From the NCBI GenBank assembly GCA_001916005.1, contig MNRP01000038.1:1-64000 (forward strand): a DNA stretch of 64,000 nucleotides, read 5' to 3'. Below the pieces are notes generated by a model. It ran no database searches. It was not told the DNA's origin and saw only the letters and a list, made by a program, of their open reading frames with translations. The number at the start of each line of letters is the position of its first letter. The first letter of the stretch is position 1. A program made the position numbers and the translations under genes. The DNA comes from Clostridium sp. 26_22. GTDB taxonomy: Bacteria; Bacillota; Clostridia; TANB77; CAG-508. Below, piece after piece: positions 52,106 to 60,541 of the stretch.

Positions 52106-53341
52106 CTATTGATGTATTTCAAACATGTCTTTTCCTTCACCACATACTGGGCATACCCATTCATCTGGAAGTTCATCAAATTTTGTTCCTTTTGCAATTC
52201 CCGCTTTTTCATTTCCATATTTTGGATTATATATATATTTGCATTGTGTACATTCATATTGTTCATTTCCAGTTCTTTCAACTGAAAAATTTTTATAACC
52301 TGCTGCAATAGCAACTATTACAATAAGTAAGAACGATAAAGCTTTCCATATTCCACTATCACATAATATAACTGCAAACATTCCAAATATTGCACTTATT
52401 CCATATAATATTAAAACAGCTTGTTTTTGACTAAATCCTTTTGCTACTATTCTATGGTGTAAATGTCCTTTGTCTGCTTTAAATACTGCTTTAATTGATT
52501 TTCCTTTTATTAGTCTTCTAATAATTGCCCATACTGTATCAAAAATAGGTAATCCTAAAACTATTAAAGGTAAGACAATTACTGCTGCAGTATATGTTTT
52601 GGCTGAACCTAATATTGAAATTACCGCTAAAGAAAATCCTAAAAAGTTTGAACCTGTATCACCTAGAAATGTTTTTGCTGGTGTAAAATTAAATGGTAAA
52701 AATCCTACTAAAGCTCCAGCTAAGGCTGTTATTAATACTACTGATATTAATGCTGAACCATTTAATACAAATATAACCATTAGTGAAATTGCTGATATAA
52801 CAGCTATTCCAGAAGATAATCCATCTAAGCCATCCATTAAATTTATTGCATTTGTTACAATAACAATCCATGCTATTGTAAGTAATACTGAAGTTATTTC
52901 ATGTATTTCTGGTAAATTTATAAATGGTAATGTTATTCCCTCTATTCTAATTCCAGAAGCAGAAACTATTATAGCTCCAATTAATTGTCCTGTCAATTTT
53001 GTTATTGGTTTTATTGTTTTTATATCATCAACTACACAAAATGCCGATATAATTAATATTCCAGATAAAAATCCTAGGAGTTTTTTCCAATATTGTTGAA
53101 AATCAAATAAATTTATAGTGTGTTCCATGCTCATTACAATCAGTAAATATATTGTTGAAATTAGAAATCCTAAAATTACAGCTGGTCCACCAAATTTAGG
53201 TATTGCTTTTTTATGTGCTCTTCTTTCATCTTTTGGAATATCAACAGCTCCTACTTTTTTTGCTATTTTTATCATATATGGTGTAGTTACAAATGTTACT
53301 ACAAATGCAAGAATAAATGCTATTGCTATATCTCCCCACAT
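52106..53341 (-). CDS. TagO/WecA-type phospho-GlcNAc transferase fused to rubredoxin
   Basis: 411 residues. Residues 1-350 are a polyprenyl-phosphate N-acetylhexosamine-1-phosphate transferase of the MraY/WecA family: about eleven helices, VVDD (103-106), NLMDGLDGL (167-175), FLGDTGSNFLG and HLHHR (293-297). Residues 360-411 are a complete rubredoxin: YECTQC (C364, C367), GTKFDELPDEWVCPVCG (C397, C400). The join is one continuous frame with no internal start or ribosome site. The enzyme half should load GlcNAc-1-P on undecaprenyl phosphate for teichoic acid or other wall glycans; the iron domain suggests redox control or electron transfer at the membrane. Confidence 0.93.
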   Translation of the reverse strand: MWGDIAIAFILAFVVTFVTTPYMIKIAKKVGAVDIPKDERRAHKKAIPKFGGPAVILGFLISTIYLLIVMSMEHTINLFDFQQYWKKLLGFLSGILIISAFCVVDDIKTIKPITKLTGQLIGAIIVSASGIRIEGITLPFINLPEIHEITSVLLTIAWIVIVTNAINLMDGLDGLSSGIAVISAISLMVIFVLNGSALISVVLITALAGALVGFLPFNFTPAKTFLGDTGSNFLGFSLAVISILGSAKTYTAAVIVLPLIVLGLPIFDTVWAIIRRLIKGKSIKAVFKADKGHLHHRIVAKGFSQKQAVLILYGISAIFGMFAVILCDSGIWKALSFLLIVIVAIAAGYKNFSVERTGNEQYECTQCKYIYNPKYGNEKAGIAKGTKFDELPDEWVCPVCGEGKDMFEIHQ

Positions 53342-53358
53342 AATGTTTCCTCCAATTT

Positions 53359-53805
53359 TTATTTCATATTATTTTTTTCTATTTCTTCTACCATCTTAAG
53401 TCTTTCTTCATATCTTCCACCTTTAAATTCTGTTGCTAACCAATTTCTTATTATGCAAATTGCTTCATTCGTTGTAAGATAGTCTCCTCCTAATGTGATT
53501 ACATTTATATCATCATCAGCTTTTGCAAATTTTGCTGATTCTTCATTCATTACTGCTGCAGCTCTTATTCCTTTAAACTTGTTTGCTACAACTGTCATTC
53601 CATAACCTGATCTACATACTAAAATTCCGCTATCACATTCTTTATTTTGTATTGCTTCTGCTACTTTTTTAGCATATATTGGGTAATCTGTTCTTTCTTC
53701 TGAATTTGTTCCATAATCTTTATATTCTATTCCACTTTCTTCTAAGTATTTTTTTATCTCTTCTTTTAATTTGTATCCTCCATGGTCTGCACCAATTGCT
53801 ATCAT
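53359..53805 (-). CDS. rpiB: ribose-5-phosphate isomerase B
   Basis: 148 residues from the ATG ending at 53805 (GGAGGGA site; the longer frame upstream has no site). Opens MIAIGADHGGYKLKEEI, with active-site CRSGYGMTVVANK. Interconverts ribose-5- and ribulose-5-phosphate. First gene of the run that continues with the rubredoxin fusion. Confidence 0.94.
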   Translation of the reverse strand: MIAIGADHGGYKLKEEIKKYLEESGIEYKDYGTNSEERTDYPIYAKKVAEAIQNKECDSGILVCRSGYGMTVVANKFKGIRAAAVMNEESAKFAKADDDINVITLGGDYLTTNEAICIIRNWLATEFKGGRYEERLKMVEEIEKNNMK

Positions 53806-53834
53806 ATGTATCCCTCCAATTTTTCTTTTTGTAC

Positions 53835-53863
53835 AATATATCATATTTTTAATGTTATTACAA
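53835..53863 (-). promoter_or_regulatory. promoter of the rpiB-tagO-hslO-ppaC run
   Basis: Minus strand TTGTAA (53858-53863), 17 bases, TATATT (53835-53840) with an upstream TG. Confidence 0.55.
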
Positions 53864-53873
53864 TAATTTTGTA

Positions 53874-53912
53874 AATAAAAATAGAACAATTTGAATTATT
53901 ACAAATTGTTCT
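53874..53912 (-). terminator. intrinsic terminator of the ABC importer operon
   Basis: 11-bp perfect arms (53883-53893, 53902-53912) followed by a T5 run on the minus strand. Confidence 0.85.
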
Positions 53913-53917
53913 GCTTT

Positions 53918-54937
53918 TTATTCACACGCTTTATATGCATAATTATTATTAACAATTTTATCATAAGGTGCTTTTTGTTTTAACTCTCCAGCCTCACTTA
54001 TAACATCTTGCAATTTATTAAAACTTTCCTCTTTCAATACTGGTGTTTCATTCCAAGCATCTATATCTTTATAACTTTGTATTGCTGTTGCAAGTAATTC
54101 TAAATCTGTGTCTGGGAAGAAACTTTGAATTGCCTCTGCAATTTCTTTTGCAGTATGATCTTTTACCCATTTTTGACCTTTATAAATTGCATTTGTAAAT
54201 TCTTGTATCATTTTTTCATTATTTTGTATATAGCTTTTTTTAGCAAAATATGCTGTATATGGTATTTCTCCTGCTTCTTTTCCTACTGAAGCAACAATAT
54301 AACCTTTTCCTAATTTTTGAATATTTGAAGCTGTTGGTTCAAAAAGTGTTACATAGTCCGCCGTTCCAGATGTAAAAGCACTTGCCATTAAATCAAATTT
54401 TATACTATCATCCAATTTTAAATCAGTTTTTGGATTTAGCCCTTTTTGTTTTATAACATACTCTAATGTCATATAAGGCACTCCGCCTTTTCTTCCTGGT
54501 ATTACTGTTTTTCCTTTTAAATCGTTCCAATTAAAATTATCATTTTTCTCTTTTGATACTAAAAATGAACCATCTCTTTTTGTTAATTGTGCAAATACTT
54601 GAGTATAGTCTTCTTTTCCTTCGTTGTAGACATATATTGATGCTTCTGGTCCTGCAAATCCTATTTGAGATTCACCTGATAATACAGAAGTCATTACTGC
54701 ATCTGCTCCTTGACCTGTTGTTAATTCTATTTCTATTCCCACATCTCTAAAATAACCATTATTGATTGCTACATATTGTGGTGCATAGAAAACAGAACGT
54801 GTTACTTCACTCATTTTTATTTTTTGCATTCCATCTTGTACGCCATTATTCTTGTTTGAGTTTTTAACAATTATAGCACCTATTGCAATAGCAACAAATA
54901 TTAATATTATTAAAATTACAATTGTCTTCTTTTTCAA
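53918..54937 (-). CDS. ABC importer substrate-binding protein (SsuA/THI5-like)
   Basis: 339 residues. After an N-terminal helix (about 5-25) comes a NMT1/SsuA-type binding domain: RSVFYAPQYVAINNGYF, GQGADAVMTSVLSGESQIGFAGPE, GRKGGVPYMTLEYV. The family imports taurine, sulfonates, nitrate or thiamine precursors; the ligand is not determined and no TPP riboswitch was recognised upstream. Substrate-binding proteins of Gram-positives are normally lipoproteins, but no lipobox cysteine is present, so it is helix-anchored. Third gene of the operon. Confidence 0.88.
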   Translation of the reverse strand: MKKKTIVILIILIFVAIAIGAIIVKNSNKNNGVQDGMQKIKMSEVTRSVFYAPQYVAINNGYFRDVGIEIELTTGQGADAVMTSVLSGESQIGFAGPEASIYVYNEGKEDYTQVFAQLTKRDGSFLVSKEKNDNFNWNDLKGKTVIPGRKGGVPYMTLEYVIKQKGLNPKTDLKLDDSIKFDLMASAFTSGTADYVTLFEPTASNIQKLGKGYIVASVGKEAGEIPYTAYFAKKSYIQNNEKMIQEFTNAIYKGQKWVKDHTAKEIAEAIQSFFPDTDLELLATAIQSYKDIDAWNETPVLKEESFNKLQDVISEAGELKQKAPYDKIVNNNYAYKACE

Positions 54938-54968
54938 TTTGAAATCCTCCTATTTAATTTTTTCAATT

Positions 54969-55769
54969 TTAAATTCTTTTTTGGATAAATTTTTCAATTA
55001 ATAAAACTGCACCATACATTATTCCTGCTAATATTCCTAATATTATTACACTTGTCATTACTAAATCTAATTTAAAAACTTGCCCTCCATACACTATTAA
55101 ATAACCAAGTCCTGCTTTTGATACTAAAAACTCTCCTGATATTACCCCTACTAAAGACAATCCTATATTTACCTTTAATGAATTTATAAATGTTCCTATA
55201 TTTGATGGCATTACTATTTTTGTTAGTAATTGCAATTTGGTACATTGAAACGTTTTTGCCATTTTTATTATTTCTTTATCTGTTTTTAAAAATCCATTTA
55301 ATATTTCTAGAATTGTTACTATTAATGATATTGCTATAGCCATAACTATTATTGCTGGTGTTCCTGAACCTACCCAGATTATTATAATTGGTCCAAGAGC
55401 AACCTTAGGCAAACTATTTAAAACAACTAAAAAAGGTTCAGATACTTTAGCTAAAAACTTTGACCACCATAATATTATTGCTATAATAAGTCCCATCATT
55501 GTTCCTAGTCCAAAGCCCACAATAGTCTCATATGCTGTAACTTTTATGTGTGTAAGTAAATTGTTTGAAGATAAATTCATAAAGGTTTTTAATATTCTAC
55601 TTGGCTGACTTGTTATAAAACTATCAATTATTTTATTATTAGCTAAAACCTCCCAAATAGCCAAAAATCCAACTAAAACCATAATTTGTGTAACTAGTAC
55701 TAATACTTTATTTTTTCTTATATTTTTTAAATATTTTTTTCGTTCTTGTGATATTTTATTTATTTTCAT
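54969..55769 (-). CDS. ABC importer permease (SsuC/TauC type)
   Basis: 266 residues, six helices, with the ABC-contact EAA loop (MAKTFQCTKLQLLTKIVMP). Matches the NitT/TauT-type permeases. It overlaps the ATPase gene by 14 bases and precedes the binding-protein gene. Confidence 0.9.
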   Translation of the reverse strand: MKINKISQERKKYLKNIRKNKVLVLVTQIMVLVGFLAIWEVLANNKIIDSFITSQPSRILKTFMNLSSNNLLTHIKVTAYETIVGFGLGTMMGLIIAIILWWSKFLAKVSEPFLVVLNSLPKVALGPIIIIWVGSGTPAIIVMAIAISLIVTILEILNGFLKTDKEIIKMAKTFQCTKLQLLTKIVMPSNIGTFINSLKVNIGLSLVGVISGEFLVSKAGLGYLIVYGGQVFKLDLVMTSVIILGILAGIMYGAVLLIEKFIQKRI

Positions 55770-56529
55770 TCACTCCCAGCTCCTTCCATAAAACATCGAA
55801 GTATTTACTGAATTTTGGACTTTGTCTGCAATTTATTGGTGTTCTGTTTTCTATCTCAAAATCTATTTTATGAATATCTTTTATTGTTCCTGGTCTTTTA
55901 CTTAGTACTAGTACTCTATCTGACATACTTATTGCTTCAGATATGTCATGTGTTACAATAATAGCCGTTATTTTTTCTTTTCTTAATATTGAATATATAT
56001 CATTTGTTACCATTATTCTTGTTTGATAGTCTAATGCTGAAAATGCTTCATCTAATAATAATATTTTGGGTTTTACTGCAAGTGTTCTAATTAATGCAAC
56101 TCTTTGCCTCATTCCTCCTGAAAGTTCAGATGGGTATTTATCCTTAAATTCATATAAATGATATTTTTTGAGCAATTTTTCTACATATCCAATATTTTCT
56201 TTGCTTTTTATCCCCTTTATTTCTAATCCAAATAATGTATTACTTAATATATTTCTCCATTCTAATAAACAATCTCTTTGAAGCATATATCCTATTTTTG
56301 GTGATATGCCATCTACTTTTTTATTTTCTATGTAGATTTCTCCCTCTGATTTTTTTTCTAGACCTGCTATAATTGAAAGTAATGTTGATTTACCACACCC
56401 ACTTGGACCTATGATACTAACAAATTCACCTTCTTTTACTCTAAAATTTACGTTTTTTAAAGCTTGAACTTCGCCTTCTTTATTTTGATATTTTTTTCCT
56501 ATATTTTTTACTTCTAATATTTCATTCAT
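55756..56529 (-). CDS. ABC importer ATP-binding protein (SsuB/TauB type)
   Basis: 257 residues: Walker A GPSGCGKS (41-48), Q-loop MLQRDCLLEW, signature LSGGMRQR, Walker B ILLLDEAFSALD, switch VTHDISEA. Powers the importer with the two genes downstream. GGAGGC lies before the ATG. Confidence 0.94.
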   Translation of the reverse strand: MNEILEVKNIGKKYQNKEGEVQALKNVNFRVKEGEFVSIIGPSGCGKSTLLSIIAGLEKKSEGEIYIENKKVDGISPKIGYMLQRDCLLEWRNILSNTLFGLEIKGIKSKENIGYVEKLLKKYHLYEFKDKYPSELSGGMRQRVALIRTLAVKPKILLLDEAFSALDYQTRIMVTNDIYSILRKEKITAIIVTHDISEAISMSDRVLVLSKRPGTIKDIHKIDFEIENRTPINCRQSPKFSKYFDVLWKELGVNENK

Positions 56530-56607
56530 AAGTTGCCTCCTTTTTATTTATCCTACTATATTTTATGTAAAATATTTTTAATAGTTCCGTATTTAGTTAT
56601 TAATAGC

Positions 56608-56655
56608 ATTAAAAAAGCGATAGAAAACTTAAATACAATTTTCTATCACTTTTTT
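56608..56655 (-). terminator. intrinsic terminator of the 56654 gene
   Basis: Long stem AAAAAAGTGATAGAAAA / TTTTCTATCGCTTTTTT (G-T pair allowed) on the minus strand, ending in T6. Confidence 0.8.
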
Positions 56656-57871
56656 ATATTTCTGGTTCATCATTTGGAGTTTGTTTATCATTTGGGTTAT
56701 TATGAGATTTTTCCTCTACCCTTTTTTGTACAGTATCATTTAAAACTTTTATATAATCTTTTCTTTTATCATCACTAAATTTTTGTAAATTTTCTATCAT
56801 TCCGCTATCTTTTAATTCTTTATATACTGTAAGTTCTTCATTATTTTCTACAAGTTCTCCTATGTTATGTATAAACATTTCTAACTGTGCTTTTGGAAGT
56901 CTTTTCATTTTTTCTATATATTGTTTTAACAACATATTAGTATCTCTACCTCTTATCTGGTCTCTTATACTTGTAATATCTGTTGCTCTTAATTTTTTTC
57001 TTACATATGTTTGAATAGATTTAATAAAATTTTCTTCTTCTTTTCTTGTTAATTGTGTCATATTCCTTGATTGAGGAATTACAAATTCTCCAACTTCTTG
57101 ATAACTATTTGCTACTTTTTTTGCAATTTCTTGTAATATTTGTGTTTTTAAACTTGATTTATCAACTTTATTTTTTTCTTCTTCTTTTATTTTTTCATAC
57201 TCATTACAAACCATTTCCGGAATATTAACTTCAATCATTTTATCTACTGGTAAATATCTTGCTAATGTACTTATTTTTGTTCCTCCAAAATCCCTATAAT
57301 TTAATGCCATTCTTTTTGCTACTATCATTTCTTCTAACTTTTCGATAATTGGATTTTTTTGAACAATTCTAATGGTTTCAAGTTTATGAACTAATTCTAA
57401 TTCACTTGTTTTTTCACAATTTTGGTATATTTGTTTCAATTCTTCTTCAACTTTTTTTTGCTTTAATTCTTCATCATCAATATTATTTATTAATTCTATT
57501 TTTTCTGGTCTATTTACACTACCATTTTCTATTATATTTTCTATTATTTTGTCTGATACATTAACTTCACTATCTGCAACAGCTTTGGGTATAACTTTAT
57601 CTGGTATATCATCTATTTCTGATATTTCAGTCGCTGCTTTTTCAAATACTTTATTAGGAATTTCATCTTTTTCTAAAATTCCTTTTAAAATTTCTATTGC
57701 ATTTTCAGGATTTTTTCTAACATATTCTATAACTTTTTGTGCTGCACTTTGTTCTGCATCTTTTATTTCATCATCTTCTAAACTCTTTTTATAAACTTCA
57801 TCAATTTGATTTACTACCTTTGTTGTTTTGTCTTGTCTATTAAATAGTCTTTTCATAAATTCTCTTAACAT
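56654..57871 (-). CDS. helical-repeat protein of unknown function
   Basis: 405 residues, no membrane segment or signal, highly charged. The N-terminal 130 residues read like short helical repeats with recurring IPDKV/IPNKV and SDKIIENIIENG turns, a HEAT-like impression. The middle has VIPQSRNMTQLTRKEEENF; the tail is Asn/Pro-rich. No catalytic motif found. AAAGGA precedes the ATG. It follows the XRE regulator by 47 bases with its own promoter in the gap, so the two may form one regulated unit. Confidence 0.7.
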   Translation of the reverse strand: MLREFMKRLFNRQDKTTKVVNQIDEVYKKSLEDDEIKDAEQSAAQKVIEYVRKNPENAIEILKGILEKDEIPNKVFEKAATEISEIDDIPDKVIPKAVADSEVNVSDKIIENIIENGSVNRPEKIELINNIDDEELKQKKVEEELKQIYQNCEKTSELELVHKLETIRIVQKNPIIEKLEEMIVAKRMALNYRDFGGTKISTLARYLPVDKMIEVNIPEMVCNEYEKIKEEEKNKVDKSSLKTQILQEIAKKVANSYQEVGEFVIPQSRNMTQLTRKEEENFIKSIQTYVRKKLRATDITSIRDQIRGRDTNMLLKQYIEKMKRLPKAQLEMFIHNIGELVENNEELTVYKELKDSGMIENLQKFSDDKRKDYIKVLNDTVQKRVEEKSHNNPNDKQTPNDEPEI

Positions 57872-57893
57872 TATAAATTTCCTTTCAGACTAT

Positions 57894-57922
57894 TTTATAC
57901 AACATTTTATTTTAAATGTCAA
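57894..57922 (-). promoter_or_regulatory. promoter of the 56654 gene
   Basis: Minus strand TTGACA (57917-57922), 17 bases, TATAAA (57894-57899); the -35 overlaps the end of the XRE gene. Confidence 0.7.
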
Positions 57923-58257
57923 TTCATTTCAATTCCATTTTTGTAAATTAATTCCGCTATCTGGTATATTAATCTTTGTTGAGATGGGGTACATTTTCCT
58001 AATAATTCTATAAAATCATCTTTCATATAGTCTTTTGATTTCATATTACTTCCTGTTAATAAATACCCTGGCGAAACTCCTAATATTTCAGCTACTTGTG
58101 TTAATCTTTTTAGATTAATCTGAGCATTTCCTCTTTCTACTCTACTTAAATATGCAACTGATACATCTATCTTATCAGCTAAAGTTTCTTGTTTTAATTT
58201 ATTTTTTATTCTTGTTTTCTTTATTCTTCTTCCAATTACACTATAATCAGGTAACAT
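57919..58257 (-). CDS. XRE-family helix-turn-helix regulator
   Basis: 112 residues from the ATG ending at 58257 (GAGGTG site). A phage-repressor-like HTH at about residues 9-65: KQETLADKIDVSVAYLSRVERG and LTQVAEILGVSPGYLL. The C-terminal 45 residues form a helical tail. Likely controls its own promoter and perhaps the downstream 405-residue gene. Confidence 0.88.
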   Translation of the reverse strand: MLPDYSVIGRRIKKTRIKNKLKQETLADKIDVSVAYLSRVERGNAQINLKRLTQVAEILGVSPGYLLTGSNMKSKDYMKDDFIELLGKCTPSQQRLIYQIAELIYKNGIEMN

Positions 58258-58283
58258 ATACCACACCTCTTTCCTTGTTTGTA

Positions 58284-58312
58284 AATATAGCACTTATAGA
58301 ATAATATGTCAA
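58284..58312 (-). promoter_or_regulatory. promoter of the XRE regulator
   Basis: Minus strand TTGACA (58307-58312), 17 bases, TATATT (58284-58289). Confidence 0.75.
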
Positions 58313-58332
58313 TATATTTTTACTAATAACTT

Positions 58333-58902
58333 CTAATCCAAATATTTAATAAATTGTTTTGCCTTTATCAAATTATAATGAAGATATATTCCGTTATTTT
58401 CATAATTTATATATCTAGAAAAATCGTAATTTTCTTTCCAATCTTCTTTTCCTGTATATACTACAATTGGTATTACTATTGGATATCTTAACGATTTTTT
58501 CATCATATTATTATTCCAGTAATTTATTATTTCCATTGCTAAATTAAATATCTTATATATTAAATTATTATCTTTTGCATTTGAAATTTTTATTAATATA
58601 TAAATTTCTTTTCCATTTATTTTATACAAAAAACTTTCTTTTTCCTTTTGAATTATATTACTACAATCTTCTAAATTGTTTTTTTCTATTGGGTCTGATA
58701 ATTTTAAATATGAGTTCAAGAATTTTAGTATTTTACTTTTATTTTTTAATGACTCTTTTATTTTTATTTGTTCTTTTTCTAATATTTCATCTGTTCTAAT
58801 ATAATTTTCTTTTTCCTCTTCTAAATAATTGATTTTTTTAATATTTTCTAATTTTTTATTATTTGTATAGTCCATGTAGTTATTATAAGAAAAGTAATAC
58901 AA
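58333..58902 (-). pseudogene. truncated Rpn-family nuclease, C-terminal half missing
   Basis: 189 residues from a TTG start (AAAGGAG seven bases upstream). The leader is charged; then SKILKFLNSYLKL, YKINGKEIYILIKIS, and RYPIVIPIVVYTGKEDW, in the order of the Rpn/YhgA-type nuclease domain, where VLPIVVYTG is a hallmark. Where the family has the catalytic FLIEHQS, this reads ILIKISN, so the active residues appear lost, and the protein stops soon after the domain without the usual C-terminal half. Probably inactive. A second relic lies at 40241-40937. Confidence 0.55.
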
Positions 58903-59029
58903 TAAATCACTCCTTTCGTTTTTTCTACGGTATTTTTTGGATTTTTAACTAGATTTAAAATTGGATTTTTGATATAAATTTTATTCGATTTGAATTTTAT
59001 AATAATATTATTATAAGTCCATATTAACA

Positions 59030-59069
59030 TAAAAAGGTAAAGATTTCAATTATTTTTGAAATCTTTACC
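59030..59069 (-). terminator. intrinsic terminator of trmL
   Basis: 14-bp perfect arms (59036-59049, 59056-59069) and T5 on the minus strand. Confidence 0.85.
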
Positions 59070-59121
59070 AATGTTATAAGAATAATTTGTAGAAGTTTGT
59101 TACTTATTGTAACATTTTGTC

Positions 59122-59634
59122 TTAAATCATTCCTTTATTATTAAAATAACTACTTATTTCTTCAAGGTTTTCAAAATCTTTTTGTCTTAGTATATCATAA
59201 ACTACAATAGAAACAGAATTAGATAAGTTTAATGATCTTAATGTTGGTCTCATTGGAATTCTAATTGTTTTATCTATATATTTTACTAGTATATCTTCTG
59301 GTAATCCTTTAGTTTCTTTTCCAAATAACACAAATACTTCATCCATTTCTTTATAGTTTGGTTCTGAATAAACATGTTTTCCTTTAGTTGTTACAAAAAA
59401 CATATTATTTTCTTCTGGTTTGTATTTTTCTAAAAATTTTTCAAATGAATCATGTTCTTCTATTTCTAACTTATCCCAGTAATCCAACCCTGCTCTTTTT
59501 ACTGCTTTTTCTGAAATGCTAAAACCTAACGGATGCACTAAATGTAATTTTCCTCCTGTTGCAGCACATGTTCTTGCAATATTCCCAGTGTTCTGTGGTA
59601 TTTCTGGTTCTACTAATACTACATTTAATTTCAT
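59122..59634 (-). CDS. trmL: tRNA (cytidine(34)-2'-O)-methyltransferase
   Basis: 170 residues from the ATG ending at 59634 (GGGGGAA site). SPOUT fold with VEPEIPQNTGNIARTCA, the knot VLFGKETKGLPEDI and IRIPMRPTLRSLNLSNSVS typical of TrmL (also called CspR). Methylates the wobble base of certain leucine tRNAs. Confidence 0.94.
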   Translation of the reverse strand: MKLNVVLVEPEIPQNTGNIARTCAATGGKLHLVHPLGFSISEKAVKRAGLDYWDKLEIEEHDSFEKFLEKYKPEENNMFFVTTKGKHVYSEPNYKEMDEVFVLFGKETKGLPEDILVKYIDKTIRIPMRPTLRSLNLSNSVSIVVYDILRQKDFENLEEISSYFNNKGMI

Positions 59635-59674
59635 TTTTTGTTCCCCCATATTTTTTATTTATTTTAATTTTTAT

Positions 59675-59718
59675 ATTTTTTAATAAATTGAGAGAACTAT
59701 ATTTTTATAGTTCCCTCA
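59675..59718 (-). terminator. intrinsic terminator of the SSB-like gene
   Basis: 13-bp arms with one G-T pair (59689-59701, 59706-59718), four-base loop, followed by a T-rich tail. Confidence 0.8.
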
Positions 59719-59742
59719 TCCCAATTTACTTTTTACTGGTAG

Positions 59743-60402
59743 CTAGATAGCTACATCTGCATCAAACTCATCATAAAATTCTATATCTTTTGCAGATATT
59801 TCATAATATGTTAGTTCTTCTTCAATGTTTCCTTTATCATTTCGAATCACTCTTTTTCTCGATTGCAATCTTCCTACGATTTTCATAGGTGTTCCAGGTG
59901 TTGCATATTTAAGTCTCCGTGTTGTATCTCCCCAAACAATAACCGGAAAAGAATTCATTTTCCCATTATAATTCTTTACACTAATCCATAAATCTGATAT
60001 CTTTATTCCTTTTTTAGTAATTCTTAACTTAGGTTCACTTATTAAGTTTCCTAAAAGAACTACCTTATTTTCATCATCTTCTTCCTCTGCAATAAGTTCT
60101 AATGACAAAACATCAACATCATAGATTTTCATATTATTGCCATTTACATACTTACCATAAGAATTGAATCTACCTATAACTTTAACCCTTCTTCCTTTCC
60201 AATCACGAATTTCTCCGATTATCTTTTCAGAAATAGAACAAGGAATATAGTCAATTGTTTCACTGGTCCTTCTTACTGCTAATGTAAAATTATAGAACCG
60301 TTGCCCTTTCCAAGAATGATCATATTCAAAAAATGTATCTATTGTTCCTTCAATCATTACTACATTATTGGTCTGAAATTTCACATTTTTTCTTGTTTCC
60401 AT
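59743..60402 (-). CDS. double OB-fold single-stranded DNA-binding-like protein
   Basis: 219 residues. Two SSB-like OB folds: residues about 10-110 (VVMIEGTIDTFFEY ... FYNFTLAVRRTSETIDYIPC) and 112-215 (VVLLGNLISEPKLRITKKG, FPVIVWGDTTRRL). Chromosomal SSB has only one such fold and an acidic tail ending in DIPF, both absent here. Codon use is less AT-biased than in neighbours. It has a perfect promoter and AAGGAG site, and is a one-gene unit. Probably an accessory, mobile-element-derived SSB-like protein; the role is inference. Confidence 0.78.
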   Translation of the reverse strand: METRKNVKFQTNNVVMIEGTIDTFFEYDHSWKGQRFYNFTLAVRRTSETIDYIPCSISEKIIGEIRDWKGRRVKVIGRFNSYGKYVNGNNMKIYDVDVLSLELIAEEEDDENKVVLLGNLISEPKLRITKKGIKISDLWISVKNYNGKMNSFPVIVWGDTTRRLKYATPGTPMKIVGRLQSRKRVIRNDKGNIEEELTYYEISAKDIEFYDEFDADVAI

Positions 60403-60512
60403 TAAAAAAATCTCCTTTTGCTTCTAAAATATACTGTATAAAAATGAAAAAGTAAATTGGTAACAATTAGCAAATAATAATAATTTTTGCCGTAATACAT
60501 TGTATAATTTAT

Positions 60513-60541
60513 ATTATACCTCATTTTGTGTATTATGTCAA
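60513..60541 (-). promoter_or_regulatory. perfect consensus promoter of the SSB-like gene
   Basis: Minus strand TTGACA (60536-60541), 17 bases, TATAAT (60513-60518). The -35 overlaps the end of the upstream methyltransferase gene. Confidence 0.85.

Noticed and set aside
52470..53099. 209-codon open frame on plus, antisense to the TagO-rubredoxin gene
   Set aside because: Low-complexity shadow of a membrane protein in AT-rich DNA; no start signals.
56530..56607. TPP or other riboswitch in front of the ABC importer
   Set aside because: The leader is too short and lacks the CTGAGA-type core.
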